Counted from the stretch's first letter, positions 35,889 through 45,984 are shown. The stretch is 64,000 nt of DNA from DATJFQ01 sp035492775 (GCA_035492775.1 DATJIW010000072.1:1-64000); one strand, 5' to 3'. Notes: generated from the sequence alone by a model not told the origin. Numbers and translations: made by a program.

Positions 35889-36821
35889 CTATAGCGAAAT
35901 CCGCCCGAACAGCCGCTCCGCCGCGCGGCAGTCGGCCTCGATCTGCGCCTTCAGCGCATCGATGTCGGGGAACGCGCGCTCGTCGCGAAGACGCTGCACG
36001 AATGAGAGGCGCAGCCGGCTGCCGTAGAGATCGCGCGTCTGCCCCAGCAGGTGCGTCTCGATATGAACCCGGTCGCCGGCGCCAAACGTGGGACGAACGC
36101 CCACGTTCGTCACTGACGGGTAGACGACGCCGTCGATCGACGCCATCGTCGCGTAGACGCCGGCGGGCGGCAGCAGCTCGTTCTCCGTGTGAAGATTGGC
36201 TGTCGCGAACCCCAGCTCGCGTCCGCGCTTCGCACCCTCGACAACGGTGCCGTCGATGAAATAGTGATGCCCGAGCAGCGCGCCGGCTTCATCCACACGT
36301 CCTTCGCTCACGAGGCGCCGCACGCGGGTGCTGCTGACGACGAATTCCTTGTAGCGCACCGGATCGATCTTCTCGGCTCGGAACCCGTATCGCGCGCCGA
36401 GGCTGCGGAGGACGGTGAACGTGCCTTCGCGATCATGGCCGAACAGGAAATTCGCCCCGACCCAGACCTCCACGACCCTCAGCCATTCGACGAGCACGCT
36501 GCGGACGAACGTCTCGGGATCCCACCGGGAAACGTCGTGCGTGAAGTGCACGACGGCGACGCCTTGCATTCCCGCGCGCGAGAGCGCCTCCAGGCGCTGC
36601 GCCGTCGTCATCAGGAGTGCGGGTGCCTTGTCGGGACGGACGACGCGCGGAGGGTGCGGATCGAAGGTCATCGCGCACGGCGTGCCGGCGCGCTCGCCGG
36701 CGCGGCGGCGGACCCGATCGAGGATCTTCAGGTGCCCGCGGTGCAGGCCATCGAAGTTCCCGAGCGCGAGCACCGGGTTGTGCCATTTCGGCGGCGGGTC
36801 GTCAGGATACTTCGCTGTCAA
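35889..36821 (-). CDS. ribF: Bifunctional riboflavin kinase/FAD synthetase
   Basis: The 310-residue protein has the adenylyltransferase domain first (LALGNFDGLHRGH at residues 18-30, AMTFDPHPPRVV, and VGANFLFGHDREG, SSTRVRRLV) and the riboflavin kinase domain second (GTVVEGAKRGRELGFATANL, PPAGVYAT, HIETHLL). Converts riboflavin to FMN and FAD. Leads the minus-strand run into cysS. Confidence 0.96.
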   Translation of the reverse strand: MTAKYPDDPPPKWHNPVLALGNFDGLHRGHLKILDRVRRRAGERAGTPCAMTFDPHPPRVVRPDKAPALLMTTAQRLEALSRAGMQGVAVVHFTHDVSRWDPETFVRSVLVEWLRVVEVWVGANFLFGHDREGTFTVLRSLGARYGFRAEKIDPVRYKEFVVSSTRVRRLVSEGRVDEAGALLGHHYFIDGTVVEGAKRGRELGFATANLHTENELLPPAGVYATMASIDGVVYPSVTNVGVRPTFGAGDRVHIETHLLGQTRDLYGSRLRLSFVQRLRDERAFPDIDALKAQIEADCRAAERLFGRISL

Positions 36822-36904
36822 GGGTGAAGACTGAACAATGAACGCGCAATAGCTGAAAGCCGACGGCCCACGGCGACCGCCAACAGCTGCCCGCTATTCT
36901 CGCA

Positions 36905-37672
36905 TTACTGCTCGAGGTCCAACACGAGGCCGTCGTGTGCGAGCGTCATGCCGGCAGGCAGCCGGGCGCACGTTTCGGCGTGCGCCAAATCGTGGCACAT
37001 GTGCGTGAAGTACGTGCGACGGGCGCCGATGCGCGCAGCGGATGCGATCGCCTCGTCCAGCGAGAAGTGCGTCGGATGCGGCCGGACTCGCAGCGCATCC
37101 AGGACGAGCACCTCGAGGTTGCCAAGCAGCGGCCACGCCTCGTCCGGGATCCGGCTGCAGTCCGTCAGATAGGCGAACGCCCCGGTCCGGTAACCGAGGA
37201 TCGGCCGCCGGCCGTGAAAGATCGGAATCGGCTGGACCTCCAGATCCGCGATGCAGAACGGTCCGGCAATCGCAACGAGCTCCAGCAGCGGAAGTCCGCC
37301 GCCTTTCGGCGTTGCCGGATCGAACACATATGCAAACATGCGGCGGATGTCGTCCAGCGTCTGCGGATCCCCGTAGCACGGCATCGCACCCCGCTGGACG
37401 GCGTTGAAGCGCCGCACGTCGTCCATGCCGAGGATGTGATCGGCGTGGCCGTGAGTAAACAGGATCGCGTCGACGCCACGGATCCGGTGTACGAGCGACT
37501 GCTGGCGCAGATCCGGACCTGCATCGACGAGCACACGCGCGCGTGCCGTCTCGAGGTAGATCGACGGCCGCAGTCTCGTGTCGCGGGGATCGTCCGAGCG
37601 GCAGGTCGCACACTCGCAAGCAATCATCGGCACGCCATGCGACGTGCCCGTCCCGAGGAAGGTGACCTTCAA
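36905..37672 (-). CDS. Metallo-beta-lactamase-fold hydrolase, PhnP-like
   Basis: This 255-residue protein has the metal motif THGHADH, an N-terminus MKVTFLGTGTSHGVPMIACECATCRSDD as in PhnP and related phosphodiesterases (extra zinc-binding Cys residues in CECATC), and ending motifs THFSLDEA and THMCHD. A phosphodiesterase acting on a small cyclic phosphate or nucleotide is plausible. The start overlaps the DUF1844 gene by 4 bases (ATGA). Confidence 0.88.
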   Translation of the reverse strand: MKVTFLGTGTSHGVPMIACECATCRSDDPRDTRLRPSIYLETARARVLVDAGPDLRQQSLVHRIRGVDAILFTHGHADHILGMDDVRRFNAVQRGAMPCYGDPQTLDDIRRMFAYVFDPATPKGGGLPLLELVAIAGPFCIADLEVQPIPIFHGRRPILGYRTGAFAYLTDCSRIPDEAWPLLGNLEVLVLDALRVRPHPTHFSLDEAIASAARIGARRTYFTHMCHDLAHAETCARLPAGMTLAHDGLVLDLEQ

Positions 37673-37959
37673 GGCTCGATGATGCGCCGCCCGCCTTTCT
37701 GTGCGTCGACGTAGCGAAGGCGCAGATCGTACAGCAGATCGTCCAGCAGCTTGGACTCGAGATCGTCCAGATTCCCTTTAGTCTTCTGCTGGAGCATAGC
37801 GAGAATCTCGATCATCTCGCGCGCGGCGCCGAGGTTCGGTTCCACTGCTTCGCCGGTTGCCGGATCCGGCACGTCACCGAACTGGACGGCGGCCATGGTG
37901 CCGAGCCACAGCACGAAATTCGCGAAAGAGACCGAGGACGCATCGTCGTGGTTTTCCAC
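37669..37959 (-). CDS. DUF1844 family protein
   Basis: The 96-residue protein with SFANFVLWLGTMAAVQFGD, then EMIEILAMLQQKTKGNLDDLE and LLDDLLYDLRLRYV matches the short DUF1844 family, which has no assigned function. GTG at 37959 is preferred because it fits family length. An ATG at 38004 would run into the divergent mazG gene. Confidence 0.85.
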   Translation of the reverse strand: MENHDDASSVSFANFVLWLGTMAAVQFGDVPDPATGEAVEPNLGAAREMIEILAMLQQKTKGNLDDLESKLLDDLLYDLRLRYVDAQKGGRRIIEP

Positions 37960-37996
37960 ACCGCGATGGTACCATGTCCGCAACGTCGCACACGGC

Positions 37997-38791
37997 ATGT
38001 CCACACCAGGTGAAGCATTTCAGACGCTCGTCGACATCATGGCGCGCCTCCGCGGGCGTGAGGGCTGTCCGTGGGACCGGGAGCAGACGCTCGAGTCGCT
38101 CCGTGCGTTCCTGCTCGAGGAGACGCACGAAGTGCTCGACGCCATCGACCGCGGCGACTACGCCGGGTTGAAGGGAGAAATCGGCGACTTGATCTTCGAA
38201 GGCGTCTTCCTCGCGCAAATCTGTTCAGACGAGGGACGTTTCACGGTGGCCGACTCGCTGGACGCGATCAACGCAAAGCTGATCAGGCGCCATCCCCACA
38301 TCTTTGATCCATTCGGACGCCCGCTCGAGCACCCGAGCGAGGTGATGACCCAATGGGAACAGATCAAAGCGCAGGAACAGGCGGAGTCCGGCGAGCAGCG
38401 CGGGGTGCTGAAGGGTCTCGCGCGATCGTTGCCGGCGCTGCTGCGCGCCCACGAGATCGGAACGCGCGTGGCCGCGGTCGGCTTCGACTGGGCGCGCACG
38501 GACGACGTCGTCGACAAAATCGAAGAGGAGGTTGCGGAACTGCGCGACGCCAACTCCACCGAAGGCGCCGCGCGGACCGAGGAAGAGATGGGCGATCTGC
38601 TCTTCTCGATCGCGAACCTGGCGCGGAAGATGGGGATCGACCCCGAGTCGGCGCTCCGGAAAGCCAATGAGAAGTTCACGAAGCGGTTCGAGGCGCTGGA
38701 GGCCTGGTATCACGCTCGCGGCCGATCCGTGCACGACGCGACGCTGGAGGACATGGAAAGTGTTTGGCAGAAGATAAAGACTAGAGGATAA
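37997..38791 (+). CDS. mazG: Nucleoside triphosphate pyrophosphohydrolase MazG
   Basis: This 264-residue protein has two MazG domains. The first has GCPWDREQTLESLRAFLLEE, EETHEVLDAIDRGDY and EIGDLIFEGVF; the second has FDWARTDDVVDKIEEEVAEL and EEEMGDLLFSIANLARKMG. The acidic metal-binding sets are intact in both. It hydrolyses NTPs to NMP and pyrophosphate and cleans the nucleotide pool. ATG at 37997, divergent from DUF1844 by 37 bases. Confidence 0.95.
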   Translation: MSTPGEAFQTLVDIMARLRGREGCPWDREQTLESLRAFLLEETHEVLDAIDRGDYAGLKGEIGDLIFEGVFLAQICSDEGRFTVADSLDAINAKLIRRHPHIFDPFGRPLEHPSEVMTQWEQIKAQEQAESGEQRGVLKGLARSLPALLRAHEIGTRVAAVGFDWARTDDVVDKIEEEVAELRDANSTEGAARTEEEMGDLLFSIANLARKMGIDPESALRKANEKFTKRFEALEAWYHARGRSVHDATLEDMESVWQKIKTRG

Positions 38792-38803
38792 AGAGCAGAC
38801 CAT

Positions 38804-39136
38804 AACTAAGAGGCCACGGAGGCCACGGAGGGGGATTGGTCAAAGGGATTGGTCAAAGGGATTGGTCAAAGGGATTCGTCAAAGGGATTCGTCAAAGGGA
38901 TGGGCCAAACGCGGGCCATCGCGGGACGTGGAATAGCGCCACCGCGCGCTCCGTGCCGGGCAAATTCGTATGGCCCCCGCGTTGCGCGCGCCAGAAATGG
39001 TCGCTCGATCCAGAACATGACCTGTGCGATCGCAAATTCCGGCTCGCGCTTAGACTGATGATCGTTTGGTCGGCCAATAGGCCGGAGGGCGCCGCGGATG
39101 AACCTGATCCTCCGTGTTCTTCGTGGGCTCTGAGTG
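38804..39136. repeat. Inverted-end repeat element A (GGCCACGGAGG family), 333 bp
   Basis: The left end at 38804-38830 (AACTAAGAGGCCACGGAGG and on) and the right end at 39110-39136 read in inverted orientation match at 21 of 27 positions. Between them lie a 13-bp tandem array and unrecognised sequence with no gene. It fills the gap between mazG and comEC and resembles the element at 48510-48736 at its ends. Probably a non-autonomous or otherwise dispersed repeat; no transposase gene is present. Confidence 0.6.
38832..38909 (+). repeat. 13-bp tandem repeat, 6 copies
   Basis: The units read GGGATTGGTCAAA three times, then GGGATTCGTCAAA twice, then a variant GGGATGGGCCAAA, without gaps. The array sits just inside the left end of the inverted-end element. 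No replication or partition gene is near. Confidence 0.92.
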
Positions 39137-39140
39137 AATC

Positions 39141-41609
39141 TCACTGGCCTCCCGGCGGCGCCGAGAAGTAACCTCCTCTGCCACCCCAGGTCCACACGGT
39201 TACCGCTCGCCCATCGGTATCCATGACGATCGCGCCGTCGCGATCGGTGCGGAAGATCGCCGCGGACGCGGCGCGGTAGCGGTCGACAACAACCGGCGCC
39301 GGATGGCCGAACGCGTTGCGCTGGCCGGCGCTGAAGACGACGGCGGCTGGATGTGCTGCGGCGATCAGCGCATCGGAGCTGCTGCCGGCGCTTCCGTGAT
39401 GCGGCGCCTTCACGATCGTGAGCGGCGCCCGCGAAAACTCCGCGAACACCTGCGGCTCGACGTCGGCGCCGATGTCGCCTGGGAGAATGAACGAGACATT
39501 CCCGACGCGAACGTCGAGCACGATTGAATCGTCGTTGCGAACTCGGCGGCGTTCCCAATCGGGCGCCGGCGGATTCAGCACGTGGATCGATGCGGAGCCG
39601 CTGGCAATCGTCTCGCCTCGCCTCACTGCTCTCCACCGGATCCCTGCGCGGACGGCGACCGCGTGCAGCGCCGCAAGCGGCAGATGGCCCGGCACGGGAA
39701 CGCCTTCCCAGATCTCGCCTGGCGTCAGTGCGTTCAGGAGCGGCGGAGCGCCGCCGATGTGGTCGGGATCGCCGTGCGTCAAAACCAGTGCGTGCAGGCG
39801 GCTCGCGCCAAAGGCCCACAGTGCCGGCAGCGTCACGCGCCGGCCCAGGTCGAAGGCCGATCCCGGAACGCCGCCCGCATCCACGAGCATCGGATCAGAT
39901 CCGGCCGGCCAGACGAGCGTCGCATCCCCCTGCCCGACGTCGAGAAAGACGACACGTGTCCAGCCGGCAGCGGGCAGCGGAACGCGCACCGCGCGCGCCA
40001 CGCGCGGTCCGGTCACGAGAAGCAGCAGCATGGCGGCCGCCGTCGCGAGCGCGCCGCCGCGCAAGAACCGGCCGCGCAGGACGATGACGCCCAGCCACGC
40101 CGTGTACCACCCGGCGATCACCCACGCGGCCGGTGGCGGTACATCGCGCACGAGCCACGGCGCAACGTCGACGAGATGCGCCGAATCGAGCAGCAACACA
40201 GTTGCGAGGTGCGCGATCCATCCGGCAGCCGCGGCCACATGCGCCGAGAGGAGCCACAGCATGGCCGCCGCAAGACCAGCCGCCTGCACCACAGACATGA
40301 GCGGGATCGCGGCAAAGTTGAGGATCAGCCCTGCGGCGCTCAGCCGCCCGAAGATGCGCGCCGAGGGAGGTGCGAGCGCGATCTCCGCGCACAGCGTCGC
40401 GCCGCCCAGGGCCACCGCCGAGGATTCAACGATCCAGAGCAGCTGCCGCACGCGCGTCCGACCGGCTCGCGCGGGGCGTTTGATACGGAGCTTGTCGGCG
40501 ACGAGGACGATCGCCACCGTCGCGCCGAACGACAGGATAAAGCCGGGATCCAGCACCGACAGCGGTGCGAGGAGCGCCGCAGCGATACCAGCGACGCCGA
40601 TTGCGTTCATCGCCGTCCCCCGATGGTCCAGCGATCGCGCGCCGAGGAGCACGACCCCGGCGAGCGTCGCGCGCGCGACGGAGGGAGCGAGGCCGGCAAG
40701 GTAGCCGTAGAACGCAACGATCGCAACCGCGGACGCGGCGGAGATCCTCGGTCGCGCGCCGAGCTGCCTCGCCCCGGCAAGCAGCATCATCGTCAGTAGT
40801 GCGATGTTGCCGCCCGAGATCGCGATGACGTGATACGTGCCGGCCGCCTGCAGCCGCCGCTCGTCATCGGGAGAAAGGCCGCTGCGATCGCCAATCAGAA
40901 TGGCGATGACGACTCCCGCCGACCGGGGGCTCCAGCGGCCCACCGCATCGCCGATCGCGCCGCGGATCTGCCGGCGCAGCAGTCCCGCGATCTCGTCGAG
41001 CCGCCCCGCTCGCTCGACCTGATCGACGAGCGCCGCGCTCTTTACACTGCCGAGCAGCGTGATGCCTGCACGAGCGAGGCGTTCGCGATCGCTCGATACG
41101 CCCGGGTCGCGATAGTCGAGCGGCTCGCGAAGCACGGCACCGGTCGCGATCCGCCGCCCGGCCGTCCATTCCACTGCACGATTCCGCGCGAGCGCACCCG
41201 CTACCGTCAACCGGACGCCGCCTTTGGTTCGCTGCCACCCTCCGGACGAGAACACCTCCGCGACATCGAGCGTAACGGCAATTCCGTATCCGCCAGACGA
41301 CGCGTCGTCGCGGATCGTGCCGCGGATACGCGCGACCGTGTCCGGCGGCTGACCGCGCATCCAGATCAGAAGCGGCGGTTCGTCTGCCTCATGGGCCTCT
41401 CTGCCGCCGATCACGACGCCGGCGGCGGCAGCACCGGCCGCAGCGGCGAGTACTAGAGTCCACACACGCGCACGCGCGATGGCGTACGTCGCTGCGACGC
41501 ACGATGCGGCGAGGAGCACGACGAAGGGCGCTGCCGGAACCCGAAGGATGGCACCCGCGGCGACCCCCGCGACCAGTGGCGCCGCCAGCCACGCGGACGG
41601 CGAGAGCAT
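39141..41609 (-). CDS. comEC: ComEC/Rec2-family DNA uptake channel
   Basis: The 822-residue protein has an N-terminal DUF4131-type part, a central competence membrane domain (GDRSGLSPDDERRLQAAGTYHVIAISGGNIALL) with many helices, and a C-terminal metallo-beta-lactamase domain (FLDVGQGDATLV, LTHGDPDHIGG, ILPGDIGAD, KAPHHGS). It forms the inner-membrane channel for transforming DNA and may have a nuclease domain. Downstream is the inverted-end repeat element, 4 bases after the stop. Confidence 0.93.
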   Translation of the reverse strand: MLSPSAWLAAPLVAGVAAGAILRVPAAPFVVLLAASCVAATYAIARARVWTLVLAAAAGAAAAGVVIGGREAHEADEPPLLIWMRGQPPDTVARIRGTIRDDASSGGYGIAVTLDVAEVFSSGGWQRTKGGVRLTVAGALARNRAVEWTAGRRIATGAVLREPLDYRDPGVSSDRERLARAGITLLGSVKSAALVDQVERAGRLDEIAGLLRRQIRGAIGDAVGRWSPRSAGVVIAILIGDRSGLSPDDERRLQAAGTYHVIAISGGNIALLTMMLLAGARQLGARPRISAASAVAIVAFYGYLAGLAPSVARATLAGVVLLGARSLDHRGTAMNAIGVAGIAAALLAPLSVLDPGFILSFGATVAIVLVADKLRIKRPARAGRTRVRQLLWIVESSAVALGGATLCAEIALAPPSARIFGRLSAAGLILNFAAIPLMSVVQAAGLAAAMLWLLSAHVAAAAGWIAHLATVLLLDSAHLVDVAPWLVRDVPPPAAWVIAGWYTAWLGVIVLRGRFLRGGALATAAAMLLLLVTGPRVARAVRVPLPAAGWTRVVFLDVGQGDATLVWPAGSDPMLVDAGGVPGSAFDLGRRVTLPALWAFGASRLHALVLTHGDPDHIGGAPPLLNALTPGEIWEGVPVPGHLPLAALHAVAVRAGIRWRAVRRGETIASGSASIHVLNPPAPDWERRRVRNDDSIVLDVRVGNVSFILPGDIGADVEPQVFAEFSRAPLTIVKAPHHGSAGSSSDALIAAAHPAAVVFSAGQRNAFGHPAPVVVDRYRAASAAIFRTDRDGAIVMDTDGRAVTVWTWGGRGGYFSAPPGGQ

Positions 41610-41749
41610 GCAAGGCGGACGACGGGCAGGAACGTGCGGATTGCGATGAGGTGCCGTTCGGAAGCGATCCGAAGTACGCGAGAAACGTCAGGGATTCTGG
41701 TCTGGATTGTTGCGATTTTTGCGGTTCCCGGCCGTGATAGCCTCTCGCG

Positions 41750-43099
41750 GTGACCGCGAACGTACGGCCCACGCTGGATCGCGAGATCGGCCTCCCGCAG
41801 GCCACCGCGACGAACATGCTGGCGATGATCGGCGTTGGCCCGTTTCTCACCATTCCGTTCATGGTCGCGGCCATGCACGGACCACACATCCTTTACGCGT
41901 GGGGCGCCGGGCTCGTGCTCGCGCTCGCCGACGGTCTCGTGTTCGCCCACTTCGGCGCCGCGCTCCCGGGCAGCGGCGGACCGTACGTCTATCTGCGCGA
42001 GGCGTACAGGCCATTCGGGCTGGGCGGCCTGCTCTCGTTCCTCTTCATTTTTCAGACGATCATCATCGGCCCACTCGGCGTCGCCAGCGGGGCCGTCGGA
42101 TTCGCAGACTACCTGGGATTCTACTGGACGACGATGCCTCCGCTGGCGCACAACCTGATCGCGGCGGGCGTCTGTATCGGGATGACCGCACTGCTCTATC
42201 GACGCATCGCCGACATCGGGCGTCTTTCGATTGTGCTGCTCGTCATTGCGCTCGGCACGATCGGCTGGATCATCGTCGCGGGGCTGTTCCATTTCTCGGC
42301 TGCGCGCGCGTTTGCGTATCCGCCGGCGGCATTCGTCTTCGACCGATCCTTTTTCCTCACGCTCGGCGCCGGCTCGCTGCTTGCCACGTACGACTATGGC
42401 GGCTACAACCAGATTTGCAACATAGGGGAAGAAGTCCGTGAGCCGGCGAAGACGATCCCGCGCGCCATCGTGCTCTCGATCCTGTGCGTGGCCGCCATCT
42501 ACATGGTCATGGGAACGATCATCCTCGGGGTGATCCCGTGGCGTGAGGCGGAGGCGACGCGAACGGTTGCGTCGGTGTTCATCGCACGCACGTTCGCGGA
42601 TCCGGCGCTCGGCCGGGCCGCCGGACTCGTCATGATGACCCTCATCCTGATCCTGACGGCGTCGTCGCTCTACGCAGTGATCCTCGGGTATTCACGGATT
42701 CCGTTCGCCGCCGCGCGCGACGGCCAGTTCTTTCACATATTCGCGCGCCTGCATCCGACGAAACACTTCCCGCACGTATCATTGCTGACGATTGGGGCCG
42801 TCGCACTGCCCTTCTGCTTTCTGTCCCTCGGCCAGATCGTGAACTGGTTGATGCAGGTGCAGGTCGTGACGCAGTACATCTGGCAGAGCGCGGGCGTCAT
42901 TCTGCTGTATCGGTATCGAAAGGACATCGCACAGCCGTTCGTGATGTGGCTGTACCCGCTTCCGGCGATTGCGGCGGTCGTGCTGTGGACGTGCGTGTTC
43001 GTGACGGGACCGGTCAGCGGGATGCTGTTCTCGGCCGCGTTCTTTACCGTCGGCGTTGGCGTCTACGTCGTGAAGTCTGCGGCGCGAGCCGTCAGATGA
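41750..43099 (+). CDS. APC-family amino acid/polyamine-type permease
   Basis: The 449-residue protein has twelve predicted helices with the APC opening LPQATATNMLAMIGVGPFLTIPFMV, the substrate-pocket segment around GSGGPYVYLREAY, and YDYGGYNQICNIGEEVREPAKTIPRAI in the middle. It starts with GTG. Its 3' end overlaps the convergent iolD by 8 bases. Substrate unknown; position next to iol genes may be coincidental. Confidence 0.88.
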   Translation: MTANVRPTLDREIGLPQATATNMLAMIGVGPFLTIPFMVAAMHGPHILYAWGAGLVLALADGLVFAHFGAALPGSGGPYVYLREAYRPFGLGGLLSFLFIFQTIIIGPLGVASGAVGFADYLGFYWTTMPPLAHNLIAAGVCIGMTALLYRRIADIGRLSIVLLVIALGTIGWIIVAGLFHFSAARAFAYPPAAFVFDRSFFLTLGAGSLLATYDYGGYNQICNIGEEVREPAKTIPRAIVLSILCVAAIYMVMGTIILGVIPWREAEATRTVASVFIARTFADPALGRAAGLVMMTLILILTASSLYAVILGYSRIPFAAARDGQFFHIFARLHPTKHFPHVSLLTIGAVALPFCFLSLGQIVNWLMQVQVVTQYIWQSAGVILLYRYRKDIAQPFVMWLYPLPAIAAVVLWTCVFVTGPVSGMLFSAAFFTVGVGVYVVKSAARAVR

Positions 43100-44960
43100 A
43101 CCAGCGTTGCTTGCGGCGCGCGTCCTCGTACTCCGCGCGAGCCTTGCGCACCGAAGCCTGATCGGAGACCTCGGCCACGGGTACGTCCCACCAGCAGCCG
43201 TGGCCTGGCACGCGCGCCTCGGGATCGACCGGCACGTAGACGACGGCGGTTCGCGCCGCATCGCGCGCCTGCGCAAGCGCGCGCTCCAGCGACGGACGAT
43301 CTGTCGCGCGAAAGACGTCCGCGCCGAGCGAGGCCGCATTGGCGGCAAGATCGACGGGCAGCGTATCGCCGTCGAGCGATCCAGTCTTCGGATTTCTGAA
43401 CCGGTAGTCCGTACCGAAGCCGCCGGAGCCGAGGGAACGCGAAAGCGATCCGATGCTGGCAAATCCCTGGCTGTCAACGAGGACGATGACGAGCTTTATC
43501 CCTTCCTGGATCGCCGTCACGATCTCCTGCGCCATCATCAGGTACGAACCGTCGCCGACCATCACGAACACCTCGCGCGACGGGTCGGCCATCTTGACGC
43601 CGAGGCCGCCGGCGATTTCGTAGCCCATGCACGAATAGCCGTATTCGAGGTGATAGCCCTTCGGGTCGCGGCTCCGCCACAATTTGTGCAGTTCGCCGGG
43701 CAGACTGCCCGCCGCGCACACCACGACGTCGCGCGGCGCGGAGAAGCGGTTGACGATGCCGATGACTTCCGATTGGGCGAGCAGTGGACGGCCGCCCGCC
43801 GACGTGAGGCGATCGACCTCGGCGTCCCACTCGCGGCGGCACCGCGCGATCCGCGCGCGATACTCCTCGGAGGTGCTGTAGCCGCGAAGGAGTCCCTGCA
43901 GCTCGTCGAGCGCCGCCCTCGCATCGGCGACGACGGCAATGCCGGCGTGTTTGAACGCGTCCATCTCGGCGACATTGATCGACACGAAGCGGACGTCGGG
44001 ATTCTGGAACGCGGATTTCGAAGCCGTCGTGAAGTCGCTCATGCGGCAGCCGATGGCAATCACGACGTCGGCGTCGCGCGTGAGCTCGATCGCCGCGGCG
44101 GTGCCGGTCACGCCCGTCGCGCCAAGCGCCATCGGGTGATCCGACGGCACGGCTCCCTTCCCGGCCTGAGACTCGGCGACCGGGATGCCGAGCGATTTCG
44201 CGAACTGTTCGAGCGACGCCGTCGCGTCGCTGTAGTGAACGCCACCGCCGGCGATGATGACCGGACGCGTGCTCGCACGGATGATCGTGGCGGCCCGTGC
44301 GAGCGCACCCGCATCGCCGCGGGGCCGCGGGATCGTCCAGACTCGATCCTCGAAGAACCGCTCGGGGTACTCGAAGGCTTCCGCCTGCACGTCCTGCGGG
44401 AGCGCGAGGACGACCGCGCCGGTGTCTGATGGCGATGTCAGCACGCGCATCGCCTCGGGCAGCGACGTGAGGATCTGCTCCGCGCGCGAGATGCGGTCCC
44501 AATATCGCGAGACCGGCTTGAAACAGTCGTTCACGGAAATATCCTGCGTGCCCGGCGACTCGAGCTGCTGCAGGACTGGCGCGGGCAGCCGCCGCGCAAA
44601 GATGTCACCGGGCAGCAGCAGAACCGGGAGGCGGTTGATCGTCGCGCCGGCCGCGCCGGTCAACATGTTCGTCGCCCCCGGACCGATCGACGTCGTACAC
44701 GCGAACGTCCGCAACCGGTTGTGCATCTTCGCGTAGGCGGCAGCGGTGTGCACCATCGCCTGTTCGTTGCGGCACTGGTAGTACCGCATGCGATCCGGCA
44801 TCTGATCGAGCGCCTGGCCGATCCCGGCCACGTTCCCGTGGCCGAAAATGCCGAACACTCCGTCGACGAATCGCTGGCGCGCACCGTCGCGCTCGGTGTA
44901 CTGCACGGACAGAAACCGCACCAGCGCCTGAGCCATCGTTAACCGTACGGTTTGTGCCAC
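43092..44960 (-). CDS. iolD: 3D-(3,5/4)-trihydroxycyclohexane-1,2-dione hydrolase
   Basis: This 622-residue thiamine-diphosphate enzyme matches IolD: TMAQALVRFLSVQYTERDG, GIFGHGNVAGIGQAL, QCRNEQAMVHTAAAYAK (catalytic Glu), SIGPGATNMLTGA, and the ThDP motif VGDGSYLMMAQEI. It opens the ring of the inositol-derived dione. The GTG start at 44960 follows AAGGAG and agrees with family length. It is divergent from iolE. Confidence 0.95.
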   Translation of the reverse strand: MAQTVRLTMAQALVRFLSVQYTERDGARQRFVDGVFGIFGHGNVAGIGQALDQMPDRMRYYQCRNEQAMVHTAAAYAKMHNRLRTFACTTSIGPGATNMLTGAAGATINRLPVLLLPGDIFARRLPAPVLQQLESPGTQDISVNDCFKPVSRYWDRISRAEQILTSLPEAMRVLTSPSDTGAVVLALPQDVQAEAFEYPERFFEDRVWTIPRPRGDAGALARAATIIRASTRPVIIAGGGVHYSDATASLEQFAKSLGIPVAESQAGKGAVPSDHPMALGATGVTGTAAAIELTRDADVVIAIGCRMSDFTTASKSAFQNPDVRFVSINVAEMDAFKHAGIAVVADARAALDELQGLLRGYSTSEEYRARIARCRREWDAEVDRLTSAGGRPLLAQSEVIGIVNRFSAPRDVVVCAAGSLPGELHKLWRSRDPKGYHLEYGYSCMGYEIAGGLGVKMADPSREVFVMVGDGSYLMMAQEIVTAIQEGIKLVIVLVDSQGFASIGSLSRSLGSGGFGTDYRFRNPKTGSLDGDTLPVDLAANAASLGADVFRATDRPSLERALAQARDAARTAVVYVPVDPEARVPGHGCWWDVPVAEVSDQASVRKARAEYEDARRKQRWFI

Positions 44961-45084
44961 GCGCTCTCCTTGTGAATCCGCGCATTTTATCGTGACCGCT
45001 GCCCTTGACATCCGATCGGCCTCGGATATGCTGAGCCCCGACCCACACAAACGGCCGCTGACCACCCCCGGAGTCGACTCTTTC

Positions 45085-45984
45085 ATGCGCATCGCCAATG
45101 CCCCGTGCTCGTGGGGCGTGCTCGAATTCGAAGAAAACGCCGAACAGTCTCCGGGTTTCGCGACGGTGCTCGACGAGATCGCCGGAACCGGCTACGCCGG
45201 AACCGAACTCGGCGACTGGGGGTTCATGCCGACCGAGCCGCGGTCGCTCCAGGCGGAACTCGACCGGCGCCGCCTGGAGATGCTCGGGGCATTCGTACCC
45301 GTCAAGCTCGCCGACGAACGCGCGCACGGGCCCGGTCTCGAGACTGCCGTTCGAACCGCGCGGCTCCTGGCTGCCAGCGGCGGCTCGGCCGCGCTGATCG
45401 TCCTTGCCGATGATTCGGGCACCGATCCGAATCGCATCGCCCGCGCCGGGCGCATCGTCAAGCAAGACAGCCTGTCGCCTGCGCAGTGGACGACGTTTGC
45501 CAAAGGCGCCGAGGCGGTTGCAGCGGCCGTGCGGGACGAAACGGGCCTTCGCACCGTCTTTCATCCCCACTGCGCCGGATTCGTCGAGACGCCGTGGGAA
45601 ATCGACGAGCTGATGCGGCGCACCGACCCCGCGTTGCTCGGCCTCTGCTACGACACCGGCCACATCTCCTTTGGCGGCGGCGATCCGCTGCAGCTGCTGC
45701 GCAAGTATCTCCCGCGAATCTGGCACGTCCACTTCAAGGATTTCAGCCCCGACGCGTTCGCGCGGATGCGCGCCGAGTCGCTCGATTATTCCGGTGCGAT
45801 CCGTCTCGGTATATTTTGCGAACTCGGAAAAGGTAACGTCGATTTCCGCGCCGTATTGGAGCAGCTGCGTCACGTCGATTACGACGGGTGGATCGTGGTC
45901 GAACAGGACGTGCTGCCCGGCATGGGAACACCGGCGGACAGCGCTCGGCGAAACAGAGACTACCTGAGACGGTTGGGGGTCTAG
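45085..45984 (+). CDS. iolE: Inosose dehydratase-type TIM barrel
   Basis: The 299-residue protein begins MRIANAPCSWGVLEF, a hallmark of IolE and close relatives. Metal ligands are visible in HPHCAGFVETPWEID, LCYDTGHISFGGG, WHVHFKD and IVVEQDV. IolE dehydrates scyllo-inosose to the dione that IolD hydrolyses, and iolD is divergent from it. It heads a plus-strand run with the ABC transporter genes (24-base gap). Confidence 0.9.
   Translation: MRIANAPCSWGVLEFEENAEQSPGFATVLDEIAGTGYAGTELGDWGFMPTEPRSLQAELDRRRLEMLGAFVPVKLADERAHGPGLETAVRTARLLAASGGSAALIVLADDSGTDPNRIARAGRIVKQDSLSPAQWTTFAKGAEAVAAAVRDETGLRTVFHPHCAGFVETPWEIDELMRRTDPALLGLCYDTGHISFGGGDPLQLLRKYLPRIWHVHFKDFSPDAFARMRAESLDYSGAIRLGIFCELGKGNVDFRAVLEQLRHVDYDGWIVVEQDVLPGMGTPADSARRNRDYLRRLGV

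Noticed and set aside
38832..38909. Tandem repeats as iterons of a replication origin
   Set aside because: No replication initiator or partition gene nearby, and the array lies inside an inverted-end repeat.
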